A DNA stretch of 64,000 nt, taken from the NCBI GenBank assembly GCA_964023275.1, contig OZ029916.1:14810607-14874606 (forward strand), given 5' to 3'. Positions 38,113 through 59,336 of the stretch are shown one piece after another. Every line of letters begins with the position of its first letter. Within the stretch, counting starts at the first letter, position 1. This DNA is from Norana najaformis. Lineage: Eukaryota; Annelida; Clitellata; Crassiclitellata; Hormogastridae. The translations under genes were made by a program, and so were the position numbers. The notes under the pieces are model-generated. The model was given only the letters and a program-made list of their open reading frames with translations, made no database searches and was not told the origin of the DNA.

Positions 38113-39800
38113 CTTCTGTTACGGTTGAAAAATAAATCAGACAACAGACTGTGATACGGTTTAAAAATTATTGATCATTTGGCGAAATTATTAAAACAAG
38201 ATATGCTGCTGGTCGCGACAGTTGAAACGCCTTGTCGTCGTAACGGGGCTTCGAATCCAACTGACAGCCAAGCAGTGGCGACCGAAGGAGCTCTTGTCTT
38301 GTGGCCTGGGTTGGAGGGTGAGGTGTTAAAGGGCCCGAGGGAGGTGAGGAGTAAACTGTGGGGCGCTTAAAAGAATTACGGACCAGAGTTCGAGACCCGC
38401 TGAATGACTAAAACGAGACCAGATCAGTTGTCTAGGGCGGATCGCCCTATTGTCAATCCCCAAAGCCACAAATGGGCTTAGGCCAACATGTACTACATAA
38501 GGGTCATTCATTCGATTACACGGCCTTTGCATTTGATAAATAAGTAATGAATAGATATACATAATGGATAGGCGTAAACATTAGTAAGGCAGCCATATAT
38601 ACGTGGCCGCTTCGCCCGAAATAAAAACAGCATTCAGACTGAGCGGCACCTAAGTACTCGTGAGTGAATTGGGTGTTCGCCCATTTGAAAGGCTGCTTTC
38701 GTCATCCAAGCGAATCCATTTATCTGGCAGAAAGTAAGGGCGCGAACTTCATTGTCTACCCAATAATCGAGACAGCTATAGTTCATACACACACATGCGC
38801 ACACACCCACACACACAGACATTGTTCGAATGCCTTTGAAGACCTGTCAAAGGTAAGGCTGACATCAACGGTCCTGAAGTCGTTCGACTCTGAAAGGCAA
38901 TGAAATGCTATCTCCCAGATATAAAGAGGTGCGATTTAAGATGAAAATGTTTTTATTATTAAAAATTTAAAAGCCTTACGCACGGTCCAATAGGCCGCTG
39001 AAACGTTTTGAAGTAGGCCTATTTAAAAGCAACACAATGATATATCCATTACTTTCAGTATTGCTTGGCACAATGCAACTTGTCGATAGCCAATATAGAA
39101 GTCTAGAACGACTGAAAATTTTTTTAAAAGTAAACTGTTGAGTAGCAGTCTTCCAACGTTCCACTCCCCTCTGCCACGTCAGCGTTTTATGTTTATCAAC
39201 TCGGCAATGACTGACAATTTCACCAAATCAATGTTTAGCCAGACGTTGCGCAGGCAAATAAAATCATTGATCGTAAAAAAATAAATATCGTCGGGAAATA
39301 AGACACTAGCTCCACTGTCAAAATCTGTTTAAACTGCAGCAACTCATTTTTCGTTGGAGCACAGGACTTTTCTGGGTGAGAAAACCATAAAAAACGCCGC
39401 TTTCTGTCTTTTGTGCCAGTCACCAATGTCAGAGGCCATGCTTACTGTAGGCCTATTTGCAGTTCGGTCAGCGCAAAAGAACCGCAGCACAAAATGGGTC
39501 AATTCAAGATCCAGGCCTAGGGCAAGGTCTATCAGACAATACAATGGGATGACAGTCGACGGTGGGGAGGCGTGGATACTGCGGCCTTGTGAGTAAACCA
39601 GCAGCAATCTTCCCTTTGACAGCCTATATACTTACCAAGTCTTATGGCACAAAACGAGCCTATAGTACGTATTGGTTCTCGCGTTAGACCTGCATAAGCC
39701 TGCCAAAAAGGAAGTGTGGCTGGAAACAACTTAAAGGGCAACTTGACTCAACATTTAACAACAGCGACAACACCAAGAAGATAACATTGAAATGACAGTG
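38113..39800. other. PSAT1 upstream region and DPP7-PSAT1 intergenic DNA
   Basis: No TATA box is obvious just upstream of the PSAT1 ATG. A tRNA B-box-like AGAGTTCGAGACCCG lies at about 38386. A short (CA)n tract lies near 38788-38816. Open frames on both strands at 39344-39607 overlap each other and have no domain or splice context. The PSAT1 promoter and 5' UTR must lie here, but no specific site can be named. Confidence 0.4.
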
Positions 39801-40741
39801 TGTTGTACATTTGTTTATTTCCGTATCAAAACTGCAAAAGACCAGTCACTATATTCTCACACATAATACAGTTCATGCAGAATATATAGAGTACAGAAGC
39901 ATTAAACCATACTTGCACTTAAAACAAAACATATAGCATAAACAACTCTACGTCCAGTCAATTTAAGACAACTTAAAATATCAAACCCGTGCATTAAAGA
40001 AAAAAAAATACTGCAGGCACTCCAGAACATGTTTTGCTTTTATCCATCAGATGCAAACCAAAATGAACTGTTAAACAAACAAGTCTTTAAACTCTTACAG
40101 ACTCCATCTCATGAACCTCAAAACCACTAAGTCAGACTAAATCGGACTGTCCAAAGAATGCACACAAAAAAATGACCTTCTTCGGTACCCTCTGTCCCCT
40201 TCTCCACATTTGGCATTACCTTCTCCCATTTCTCTTTGTAGATGCCTGCACTGAACGGGGGGGGGGGAATTTGATACTCTCACATCCAGAAGAAGCATTC
40301 TAATTTAATCCAACACAGTACAGACTGTCTGCCGTCTTACTGAAGTTGGTTTACTGCACATGCAGTACTGAAATAATTTACGTACCAAATTTAGATGCTG
40401 ATGTCCGCAGTATGCATCTTCCCACATATGCAGACATCATTAACGGACGACCTTCTTAACAACTTATTGTTATGATTTGAGATGTAATAGGGTAGTCATC
40501 GAATTAATTAATGTGTCTGCATATCAATCCTGATATAAAATTCACATGCAAAGGTGAAGGTTTCTACATTACACTAGGCTACGTTAAAATATGTCACTAG
40601 CAGTGCAACCATATAAGGAATTTGCTAAATATTACCAGGTTTCACAGGCGGAATTAGTTTGATCATACAGCATGAATGAAATGGAACATTCAAGAAAAAT
40701 CATGAAACAGGAATGCTGAAATCTTAACGACGACACCAACA
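39801..40741 (-). other. Probable DPP7 3' UTR
   Basis: This follows the DPP7 stop codon with no further exon. A minus-strand AATAAA lies at 39814-39819, about 920 nt past the stop, and is a good poly(A) signal candidate. A run of ten G occurs at about 40258. Confidence 0.5.
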
Positions 40742-51598
<10,857 letters not shown>

Positions 51599-52084
51599 CT
51601 TGTCATCCGTCTCCATACACCTCCTCTCGATTTCGGAGCACGAGTTCGTCGACAACATATTGTTTAAAGAGTCAGCACGCCGCAATAAATATTATATATT
51701 GCCAGCTTAGAACTGATGGGTTTTGTTTATTATTTCTTTATTGTTTGCAAATTTATTTTTTTTAAACTGTCGTAAAGCATCAAAAGTTTCCGTTTATAAA
51801 TACGCAGACATAAATCAGCTAGCTGAGCTTGATTTTGGTCAAAGCTTATCTGCATGATGCTTGCATCAACACCTTCTCGTAATTTAGTCAGTGCTGTTAA
51901 TTACGCAATCAGAATAAATTTCTCTACATATATTTAATCGTCTCTAGAAACATCAACAGAAGCATGTGATCGCAGCACATTCCCATATCTCCGAATTATT
52001 TGTACACGGGTTTGTCATGTGATGTATCCGCCTGTAAATTACGGTAATGTGATGTAATGCTCTGTTTAAAGACGAATCTTTGCA
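51599..52084. other. DPP7 upstream region
   Basis: The DPP7 5' UTR and promoter should lie here; no TATA box or specific site is clear. The frame continues open upstream of the chosen ATG to 51685. Confidence 0.4.
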
Positions 52085-52165
52085 TTTAGTCGAAGAGAGG
52101 GATTAACCCATGTACAGCGCCCTTTTCTTCGGCCTCGGCTGTGCTACGGCGCTATATAAATTGTC

Positions 52166-52246
<81 letters not shown>
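52085..52246 (+). mobile_element. L2/CR1-type 3' tail ending in (ATT)n
   Basis: GGCTGTGCTACGGCGCTATA, TAAATTGTC, then about 27 ATT units (52166-52246). The GGCGCTATATAAAT motif followed by (ATT)n is the end found on LINE-A-like elements, here plus oriented and cut off 5'. Confidence 0.6.
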
Positions 52247-52247
<1 letters not shown>

Positions 52248-52384
52248 ACGTTCATACTTTGGAGGTTTTGTGATGAGTTTAACAAGACGTTTTCTATGTA
52301 GTCATCTGAAATTGATGAAGGATCGCGGACATACCTGTGTAATTGTAATTGTAATTATGATTAGGAATTTCGATCGTGCCGGAA

Positions 52385-53527
52385 TCCAAAACACAAGGCA
52401 TCAATCGATGGCGCACCAAAGCCAAACAGCAATCAGGTCAATATCCAGGTCATTCCACAAGACAGTCCATGTTAGTTAAGCAGTTTGAAAAAGGAAAGGC
52501 TTAAGCTGAGAACGAAAAGACTCGCCTTATCTCTCTTCTCGCTTCAATTTCAAGCACCAACCACCGTAGCCATCTGACTGTTGGATCTTGACCTGGGACC
52601 GAAACCTTTTTCCTATCGATTTTGTTTTGACTGAGCGCCTTGAATAAGCTAGTTCCCGCGACTTAGCTTTTATTGGGCGCGGTAGAAGTCTCGAGATTAC
52701 GATTACTATTTATAACATCATTATGAACAGCAAGCAAGATTCTGTTAAATACAAGTTACGCTACGCAGGCTGAAATGGGAAGATTAGTGAGTTGCAAGAT
52801 AGGTGATTTTACATACGATTTATAACTACACGATCAAGAATTTGGGATACAAAATTTTAAGTTGAGATGGGACGGTAATTGGATAGGTCATCGGGATCGA
52901 GAGAAGGTTTCTTTAACAGAAGATGAACTATAGCATGAGCGAAAGCAGATGGGAAGGATCCCTCATTCAGTGAGAAATTGATAATTGATATAGGCCTAAT
53001 GGCTGGAAATAGGACATCAAAGCACTTTCAGAAGAGAATGTTTCAGAGGCAACTTTTGTTAGATGAAGAAAGGATGAGTTTGTGAACCTCTGGAAGATTT
53101 ATTGGCTGAAAGTAGTCTAATACGGCTGGTGAAAATCTAGGATGAGGAAATTTATCATATACAGTAATAAGTAACCAACAAATTTCAGCCTTGTGCCAGA
53201 AATTTTATGTGCAAAGAAAGTCAAGAATTCACTGGCTAGCTCTTGGATAGTTGAGAACACGTCAAAGAACAAATTTAACTTCTCTCTATGTTATAACTAA
53301 TTCAAAGCCATCTGCAGAGTTTTTGGTGATGCAGAACTTTCAGCAATTAACTTTGTTAAGCATACAGATTTGGCAGATGAACAACTTTTTGCATAAGTTT
53401 GCACTGTTGCTTGGACCTAAAATGGCCAGAGGGAAGGTGAAAGTGGGCCACCGATGCTGTAGCTGACTTTTGCAATGCATAGCTTTAGAAATAACAGAGT
53501 TAAACCAAGCCTGCAGTGTGCGCTCTA
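52385..53527 (-). mobile_element. LINE-A copy 2, decayed and internally deleted
   Basis: 52385-52510 matches the 3' UTR of LINE-A (AAGGCATCAATCGATGGCGC). 52713-53527 matches LINE-A 20440-21250 in the RT part (TTATGAACAGCAAGCA, GATCGAGAGAAGGTTTCTTT). About 1.1 kb of the element between these is missing, and a LINE-B tail (52535-52712, plus) sits at the gap. Many stops and indels. Confidence 0.8.
52535..52712 (+). mobile_element. LINE-B 3' tail inside LINE-A copy 2
   Basis: ACCGTAGCCATCTGACTG, ATCGATTTTGTTTTGACTGA, AGCTAGTTCCCGCGACTTAG, TTGGGCGCGGTAGAAGTCTC and GAGATTACGATTAC follow the LINE-B order. It interrupts the LINE-A copy, so it probably arrived later. Confidence 0.8.
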
Positions 53528-54790
53528 ATCGTAATCATAATCCCGAGATTTCTACAGCGCTCAACGAAAGCCACGTCACGGGGACCAGCTTAATCGCAGG
53601 CGCTCAGTCAAAACAAAATCGATAGGCTAAAGGGTTCGGTTCCAGGTCAAGCTCCAAAAGTCAGGCAGAGAGACAACGTGGCAGCTACGGTGGGTGATGT
53701 TTGGGATTGGAGCGGAAAGAGAGATAAGAGGAAGAAGGGGAGTCGGGATAGGATCTGGAAAGAGGAATGTTTTCAGTTTTGAGTGAAAGAAAAATGCAGA
53801 AATTGCAAGCGGCGGAGCATATTTGTATGATGGGTAAGATAACTGTCGCAGTTCTGGGAGGGAGTTTATTCCAGAGTGGTGGGGCAGCTATAGCTATGGT
53901 GCGATTACCATTTTTTAAGTAGGCCTATGAGGTGACGGATGGACGGAGAAGTGTTAGCGCAGAAGAAGAGCTGGTTGAGCGGAGTGCCTGGATTGTAAAT
54001 AACTCACGAAGATAGGAGGGTTGTGAGGATTGAAGTGTGTTGTAGGTAAGGGCTTTGTGATTTAAGAACATTATGGTATTTGGGGGTTTCGGTGACAGCA
54101 CGAGCAAAAGCATTCTGGATGGTTTGAAGGCGGATTATTTGGGTGGAGCCTATGTTCAGGAAAAGTGAATCGCATTAGGCTAATTTAGCATGGACTATGG
54201 AAGTGGCGATGGTTGATGCAGGGTTAAAGTCAAGCATAGGGTGGATTCTGCGAAGGCCACGGATATGCATGAAGCAAGAGCGGGGAGATGGGTAATGTGA
54301 TCAGAGAAACTGAGTTTTTGGTCGAAGATCACACCTAAGCTGCGGACAGAAGAGTTAGTGTTAAAGGTGTGTGTGGAGGCAGAGTCCGGGGCTGAGAGTG
54401 ATAGAGGGATCTGAAATTTTCTTGAGCTGGTCGCGTAGGCCTATAAGTATGAATTCGGTTTTGGGTGGGTTCAAGCACAGGAGATTAGTTGTCATCCATG
54501 AGGAGATCTAACCGTACGAAGAAGATGATCTGTGGAGTCGTTGAAACAGTTCGTAGAAAAACAGATGAGCAGTTGAACGTCATCAGCATACAGGTGATGA
54601 TCGATATTGCTTGCTTTTATGAGTGAACTGAGTGGGGTAGTGTAGAGGATAAACAGAAGAGTTCCAAGAACAGAGCCCTGTGGAACTCCACAAGTGAGAG
54701 GGCATGACTGGGATGAGGATTCCGATATTTTGACGGAGAAAGAGCGGGAGGAGAACACAATGCTCCCTTTCAGGTGCGCGCGCGCACGTT
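53528..54790 (-). mobile_element. LINE-B longest copy: RT core to 3' tail, minus strand
   Basis: The 3' tail GTAATCATAATCCCGAG abuts LINE-A copy 2. Moving 5' in the element come the UTR, a C-terminal frame (FTIQALRSTSSSSALTL, 53925-54113), and the RT core at 54492-54830 with [20 protein letters not shown] and HLYADDVQL. The order and motifs match LINE-A, so LINE-B belongs to the same broad L2/CR1 group. 5' truncated and frameshifted. Confidence 0.82.
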
Positions 54791-54904
54791 TTGAGAATAG
54801 CGTGCACAACAATTTTCTGCCAGCGCACACATTTTGTGAGCGTTCCGGTTACTTAAAAGTTAAATTGAGCTCACTGTTACAGCTTCTGGAATAGTTGTCA
54901 GTCC

Positions 54905-55110
54905 GCACGTACTTACATATATACATGCATACGTACATACGTGCATACAGTACATATACACATACACGATAAATACGTACACACATACACACATACATGT
55001 ATACATATATATACACATGCTTACATACATACGTACATACATATGTACATGCATATTGCATACACACATACGTAAGTACGAGCGCACATATATACATACA
55101 TGACTTAGGA
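54905..55110. repeat. TACA/TACG tetranucleotide repeat
   Basis: About 200 bp of imperfect TACATACGTACA units on one strand. Confidence 0.85.
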
Positions 55111-55864
55111 TTTCTGTCATATACATACTTTAGCCTACACTCGTCATATATAAATAATTTACACTCGTCTTTGTTGAGGACAGACCCATAAGGAATTTCG
55201 CGCCAAAAACGCAACTTGCTTGGCATCACTGGACATCTGGACACCAGCTGGACATGCGTTTTCGATTAACCCGACCGTAACGCATCCACGTGGAAGAGAT
55301 GGACGTGTCTGCACTAGTTCTTAAGAATATAAAGACCAGTGTAATTGTCTTACAGAGTTTAGGCCTCAGACTGGAGTTTTTAATGTCGATGCAGACTTTT
55401 ATTAGTCCCTTAAAGTGTGCACGTTTTTCTGTTGCGACTCTGATCTCGACCTTGCTCATTTTTCAATGAAGTAGGTTCGAACATGAAAATAGTTTGAGTG
55501 TTAGGCTTGCACAGATCGATTTTCCTACAGAGACTGAACGATTCAGAGGCCATTCTCAAGACCCCAGCATTTGGCCAACTTTAAACGGTGAAAACAAGAG
55601 CTATTCCAGGGGAAGCCCATACAGACATGCCCCCATTTAATTCTTTGTGGGACATGTATACCATTGAGTGCCCCCACCGGCTTCGGCGACAGTTGCCCAT
55701 AGCTATTTTAATGTAAAACCGGCTGCACGATAATTACTGGTAAATGAAATAAAATGGAAAATAAGAAAGAAGTCGCGAGCACTTTGTGAGAGTAGGCAAA
55801 CTGAGAACCAATGACTAAAAAACACATTGGCTACTTTCAACCGTTAAATGGGACCTTAACGGAT

Positions 55865-56560
55865 CATCATCATCAATCATCAATAACCGTGGGCTCAATG
55901 CCCGTAGGTGTCCGATGCCCGTTTCACAATGTGTCTCCACTCGATTCTGTTTTGAGCCGCATGTCCCAGTCTCTGCAAGTCCGCGCCACACCACTCCTCA
56001 ATGTCATCCACCCACTCTCGATGTGGTCTGCCTCTTTTGTTCGTACCTTCCATAATTCCAAACATCAGAGTCTTAATATTTCTGTCATCCTTCATTCTAC
56101 AGATATGTCCAAACAATCCAAGTTTTCGCTGAATAACCTTCTGCAGTAGATTCTCGGTTATAGCCACTCTTTCGTAAACCTCTTCATTCCTAATCTTCTG
56201 AGTCCATCCGATCCTTAGGATTTTTCTGTAACATTTTCTCTCAAATGCCAAGACTCTCCGTCGTGAGTCTTTTGTCAGGACCCATGTCTCACATCCATAA
56301 ATCATGGTGCTAAATACACATGTCTTTAATGCCTCCAGTTTTGTTTTCATGCTGATTGCTCTGCTCTTCCAAGTTTTATCCATTGCTTTCAACACTGCTA
56401 TTCCCCTCGCTATTCGTATCTTTATTTCACTTTTCTAGGTCATATGTCATATTACTTCCAAGATAAGTGAACCTCTCTACATTCTCCAGCTGCATTCTTT
56501 CAACCACTATCTGCTGGGTGATATTTTTGTCGCCAAATACCTTAACGGATGAAGGACTGT
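55865..56560 (-). pseudogene. RTE-like LINE C-terminal fragment
   Basis: The frames 56427-56648 (VKVFGDKNITQQIVVERMQL, FTYLGSNMTYD) and 55895-56395 (LKTCVFSTMIYGCETWVLTK, FERKCYRKILRIGWTQKI, GLFGHICRMKDD, RGRPHREWVDDIEEWC) are the post-RT region of an RTE-type LINE. A 1-nt shift separates them near 56430. The element is 5' truncated and ends in a (TGA)n-like tail at 55862-55882. Confidence 0.8.
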
Positions 56561-56599
56561 AATTCATAAAGAAATTTTGCTGACTGGCAACCTTTACAC

Positions 56600-57200
56600 C
56601 GGCTCCAAAGGGCGAAGCACTAAAGTAGGTCTGAAATTTTCTGAGCACGAATGCAGCATTCGAATTTTATGCGAATAAGATTGGGGGCTGCTAAGGGTGC
56701 CAGTGTATAAAACCAACCCAAGCCTAAAATTTTCACAAATACTGGGGAGCTTTACCTTTGAATCAAGAGGGTCATTCTCAGGACTTCTCAAGGATTAGGC
56801 CTATTTGTATATTAAGGTTAACAACTGGGGTTATACTGGGCTATTAGTGCCCCATTAAACTCAAGGCTGGGGTGGTTGAAATTGCCATTAAGCTTACCAG
56901 CAGGGCCGCTTTTACAGCGTATCTTAAAAATTCTAATGAAATTTTGGCATTTACAGGGTAGATGATCGTAGTAAGTCAAAGGTTGGCTGCAGGAACATCG
57001 CTTTCGTACCTCGGATCTTGAAACGCCAGTGTTCACTTCACGATCTGTTAATGTCCGGTGCAAAATAAGAAGCGAAAATATGGCACAACCCCACTGAGCA
57101 AGACCTGCAGACGGAGCCCAAACTCGCCATCCTGCCTAGTCGGCTGGGGCGTAAAGCTGAGGCTAAAGTGGAGGAACACTTGATATTGGCATTAACGAGA
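56600..57200. other. Non-coding stretch
   Basis: Short frames on the minus strand at 56594-57271 show no recognisable domain. No repeat identified. Confidence 0.35.
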
Positions 57201-57759
57201 TCTCCTTCCTCCCTCCTTACATTCGCTCGAGGCTCCTTCGTTCTCGACAGGTGGTCAGTATCGTAATCCAATTCGAGACGCTCGGAGGAGACCGTCTTTT
57301 GTCAGCGAATCTACGACCTGAGTCACCTCCAGACGGCTAGGAAATCGCCATTCACGACGAAATGAAATCAGACAGTTCCATGACATGGAGGGGGGACAGG
57401 TTGGCGCTTTCCTCGCAGGCAGCCAGGCAGGCAGGCAGCCAGGCAGGCAGCCAGGCAGGTTAGGGTGAATGCCGCCGCCGCCTCCGCCACTGCGTTGGAT
57501 GAATGTGCTTCGTCTGTGACTTCACGTTCGTTCATTCACGTTCTGGCTATTCAGATTCTCGCCTATCTCATCGAAAAATAAAATCGGACGACTGAATAGA
57601 TATCGAAAAGAATTCGGATTCGGACTACGAAGTGACTTCGTAGGCTTTTTAGACAGACTTACTAAAACTACAGGACCTACAGTTCTTCGAGTGAAGTTAT
57701 AACCACTGCTGTTAATTCACTTCGAACCAGCAGCGGCACCTGAAGGAGAGACTCCCAGG
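57200..57759 (+). promoter_or_regulatory. GC-rich promoter/5' UTR region of gene Z
   Basis: The stretch is richer in C, G and CpG than its surroundings, with a GCAGGCAGCCAG repeat at 57415-57460 and a GCCGCCGCCGCC run near 57470. A near-perfect palindrome CTACGAAGTGACTTCGTAG lies at 57625-57643. It directly precedes a good first coding exon. Promoter function is inferred from position and composition only. Confidence 0.4.
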
Positions 57760-57811
57760 ATGTTACGCGACAACATCGTGATCCTAGCGACGATTGCCGT
57801 AATCACTGATG
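57760..57811 (+). CDS. Gene Z: first coding exon with signal-peptide-like N-terminus
   Basis: ATG at 57760 opens MLRDNIVILATIAVITD plus one base, then a GTACGT donor. The hydrophobic stretch after a charged start resembles a signal peptide, common in first exons of secreted or membrane proteins. The rest of the gene was not found in the next 6 kb, so the first intron is probably long. Identity unknown. Confidence 0.4.
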
Positions 57812-58430
57812 GTACGTTTCTTGCAAATGTTTCGATTTGGCTTCCAAATTAGATATCGTCAAGGAAACATATTAGTTCCTCATTCATGCGTGGAATTTTG
57901 GTATAGTAATATGCATGCGTGTGCGTGTGTATATGTAGGTGTGTATATATGCATGTATGCTTTCATGTACGCACGTATGTATGTATGTGCATATGTATGT
58001 GTGTTTATATCAACAACTTGTCAATGTTATGCAAAAACGTGAATATCAGCAGCTTTTAAATGCTTGTAGATACATTCTTATTCTTATCTGTGTAATGCCA
58101 CTATCAAGTGACGCTAAGCAATTCTGTGCAAAGGACTTGCTTAAGGTCCCCCAGCAGCTGAAGGGAGACTGAAACGTTCAGTGTCTGTCATACAAGGTTT
58201 GTGCTTAATTGATCAGCTACATGTTTACGAATGCTTAGATGTATTAAAGTACTGATGAATTTTGTATGAACTTCTGATGATATGATGTGAAGTGTCACTG
58301 ATGGAGTTGGTCAGTCACAATCGAGTATTGTTTATAGATGAAACACAGTTGACATCTGAAGGCTTTTATTAATGACGTTGACGATGTTTCTGCAGTTACA
58401 TCACATTATTGTATTTTGACATTCTGATCA
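57812..58430 (+). other. Presumed gene Z intron start
   Basis: Contains a TATG/TGTA repeat at about 57905-58010 and a possible decayed SINE-body match near 58125-58185 (minus). No exon recognised. Confidence 0.35.
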
Positions 58431-58500
58431 GACCTTAAAACTTCTATAGTGCCACTGAAATAATGCCCAAGGCATCAACTGATGACTGCTTCTAGGTGAA
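58430..58500 (-). mobile_element. LINE-A-like 3' tail, minus strand
   Basis: TCTATAGTGCCACTGAAATA, ATGCCCAAGGCATCAACTGA and TGACTGC reverse complement to the tail seen at 30885-30965. The hAT element begins 13 bp further on. Confidence 0.5.
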
Positions 58501-58512
58501 ATCATGCATGGC

Positions 58513-59328
58513 CAGGGATGGACAAATTACACAGTAAAATGTAATTGAATTACAAATTACATACAAATTACTTTTTAAAATGTAATTCAATTACCAATTG
58601 CAAATTACTTTGGAATTTTGATCGAAAATACAGATTACAAATTATGTAATTTCAGAACACTAAAATTACAAATTACTTGCAACAATGAGGTCATGAACTT
58701 GAAACAGGAAAGCCATACTTTTTTGCACCTTTGATTTTGTACTACACTGTTTATTTAATTTTCTTTAAGAAGCAACAGTTGTTCAAACAGTTTGTCTGAC
58801 AAATGGTATCTGTTGGGCCTCTGCTATTTTATTTATGCAATAAATAAGAGGAATTTACTTTCACCATTCTCACGCTCTATTATTTCGAAAAACACGCCAT
58901 TTAGCATTGCTGACATATGAATATTTTCAACAAAACTAGTACATGTGGTTATATGCTCTGCCATTATCGGTTTTCTGATGCAATAGAAATGAACGAACTT
59001 GCCACAAGAGCACCATACCCGCCGGATCAACCATTTAAGCGCTTGCTTTATAACTTTATCTGCCATACTGGTTCCCTGCTATTTTATTTCTAAAATAAGT
59101 AAGAGGAATTTTCAACACACAGAATTTGAATTGAACGTGACTAAAGTAATGAAAGTAATTCGATTTTACAGTATGTATTTTGAAATTACAAATTATATGA
59201 AAAAATGTAATTCAGTTACAAATTACAAATTACCTTGATGCAGAGTAACAAAATACAAATTACCAATTACAATTGTAATTGAAATTATGTAATTTCAATT
59301 ACATCAATTAAGTTACTGCCCATCCCTG
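58513..59328. mobile_element. Non-autonomous hAT transposon, 816 bp
   Basis: The left end is CAGGGATGGACAAATTAC; the right end reverse complements to CAGGGATGGGCAGTAACTT. The flanks are identical 8-mers, TGCATGGC at 58505-58512 and at 59329-59336. CAGGGATGGRCA ends with an 8-bp target duplication are diagnostic of hAT. Subterminal regions are packed with GTAATT/AATTAC motifs in both orientations. The interior has no transposase; a 77-codon minus frame (58833-59066) is unrecognised. Confidence 0.92.
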
Positions 59329-59336
59329 TGCATGGC

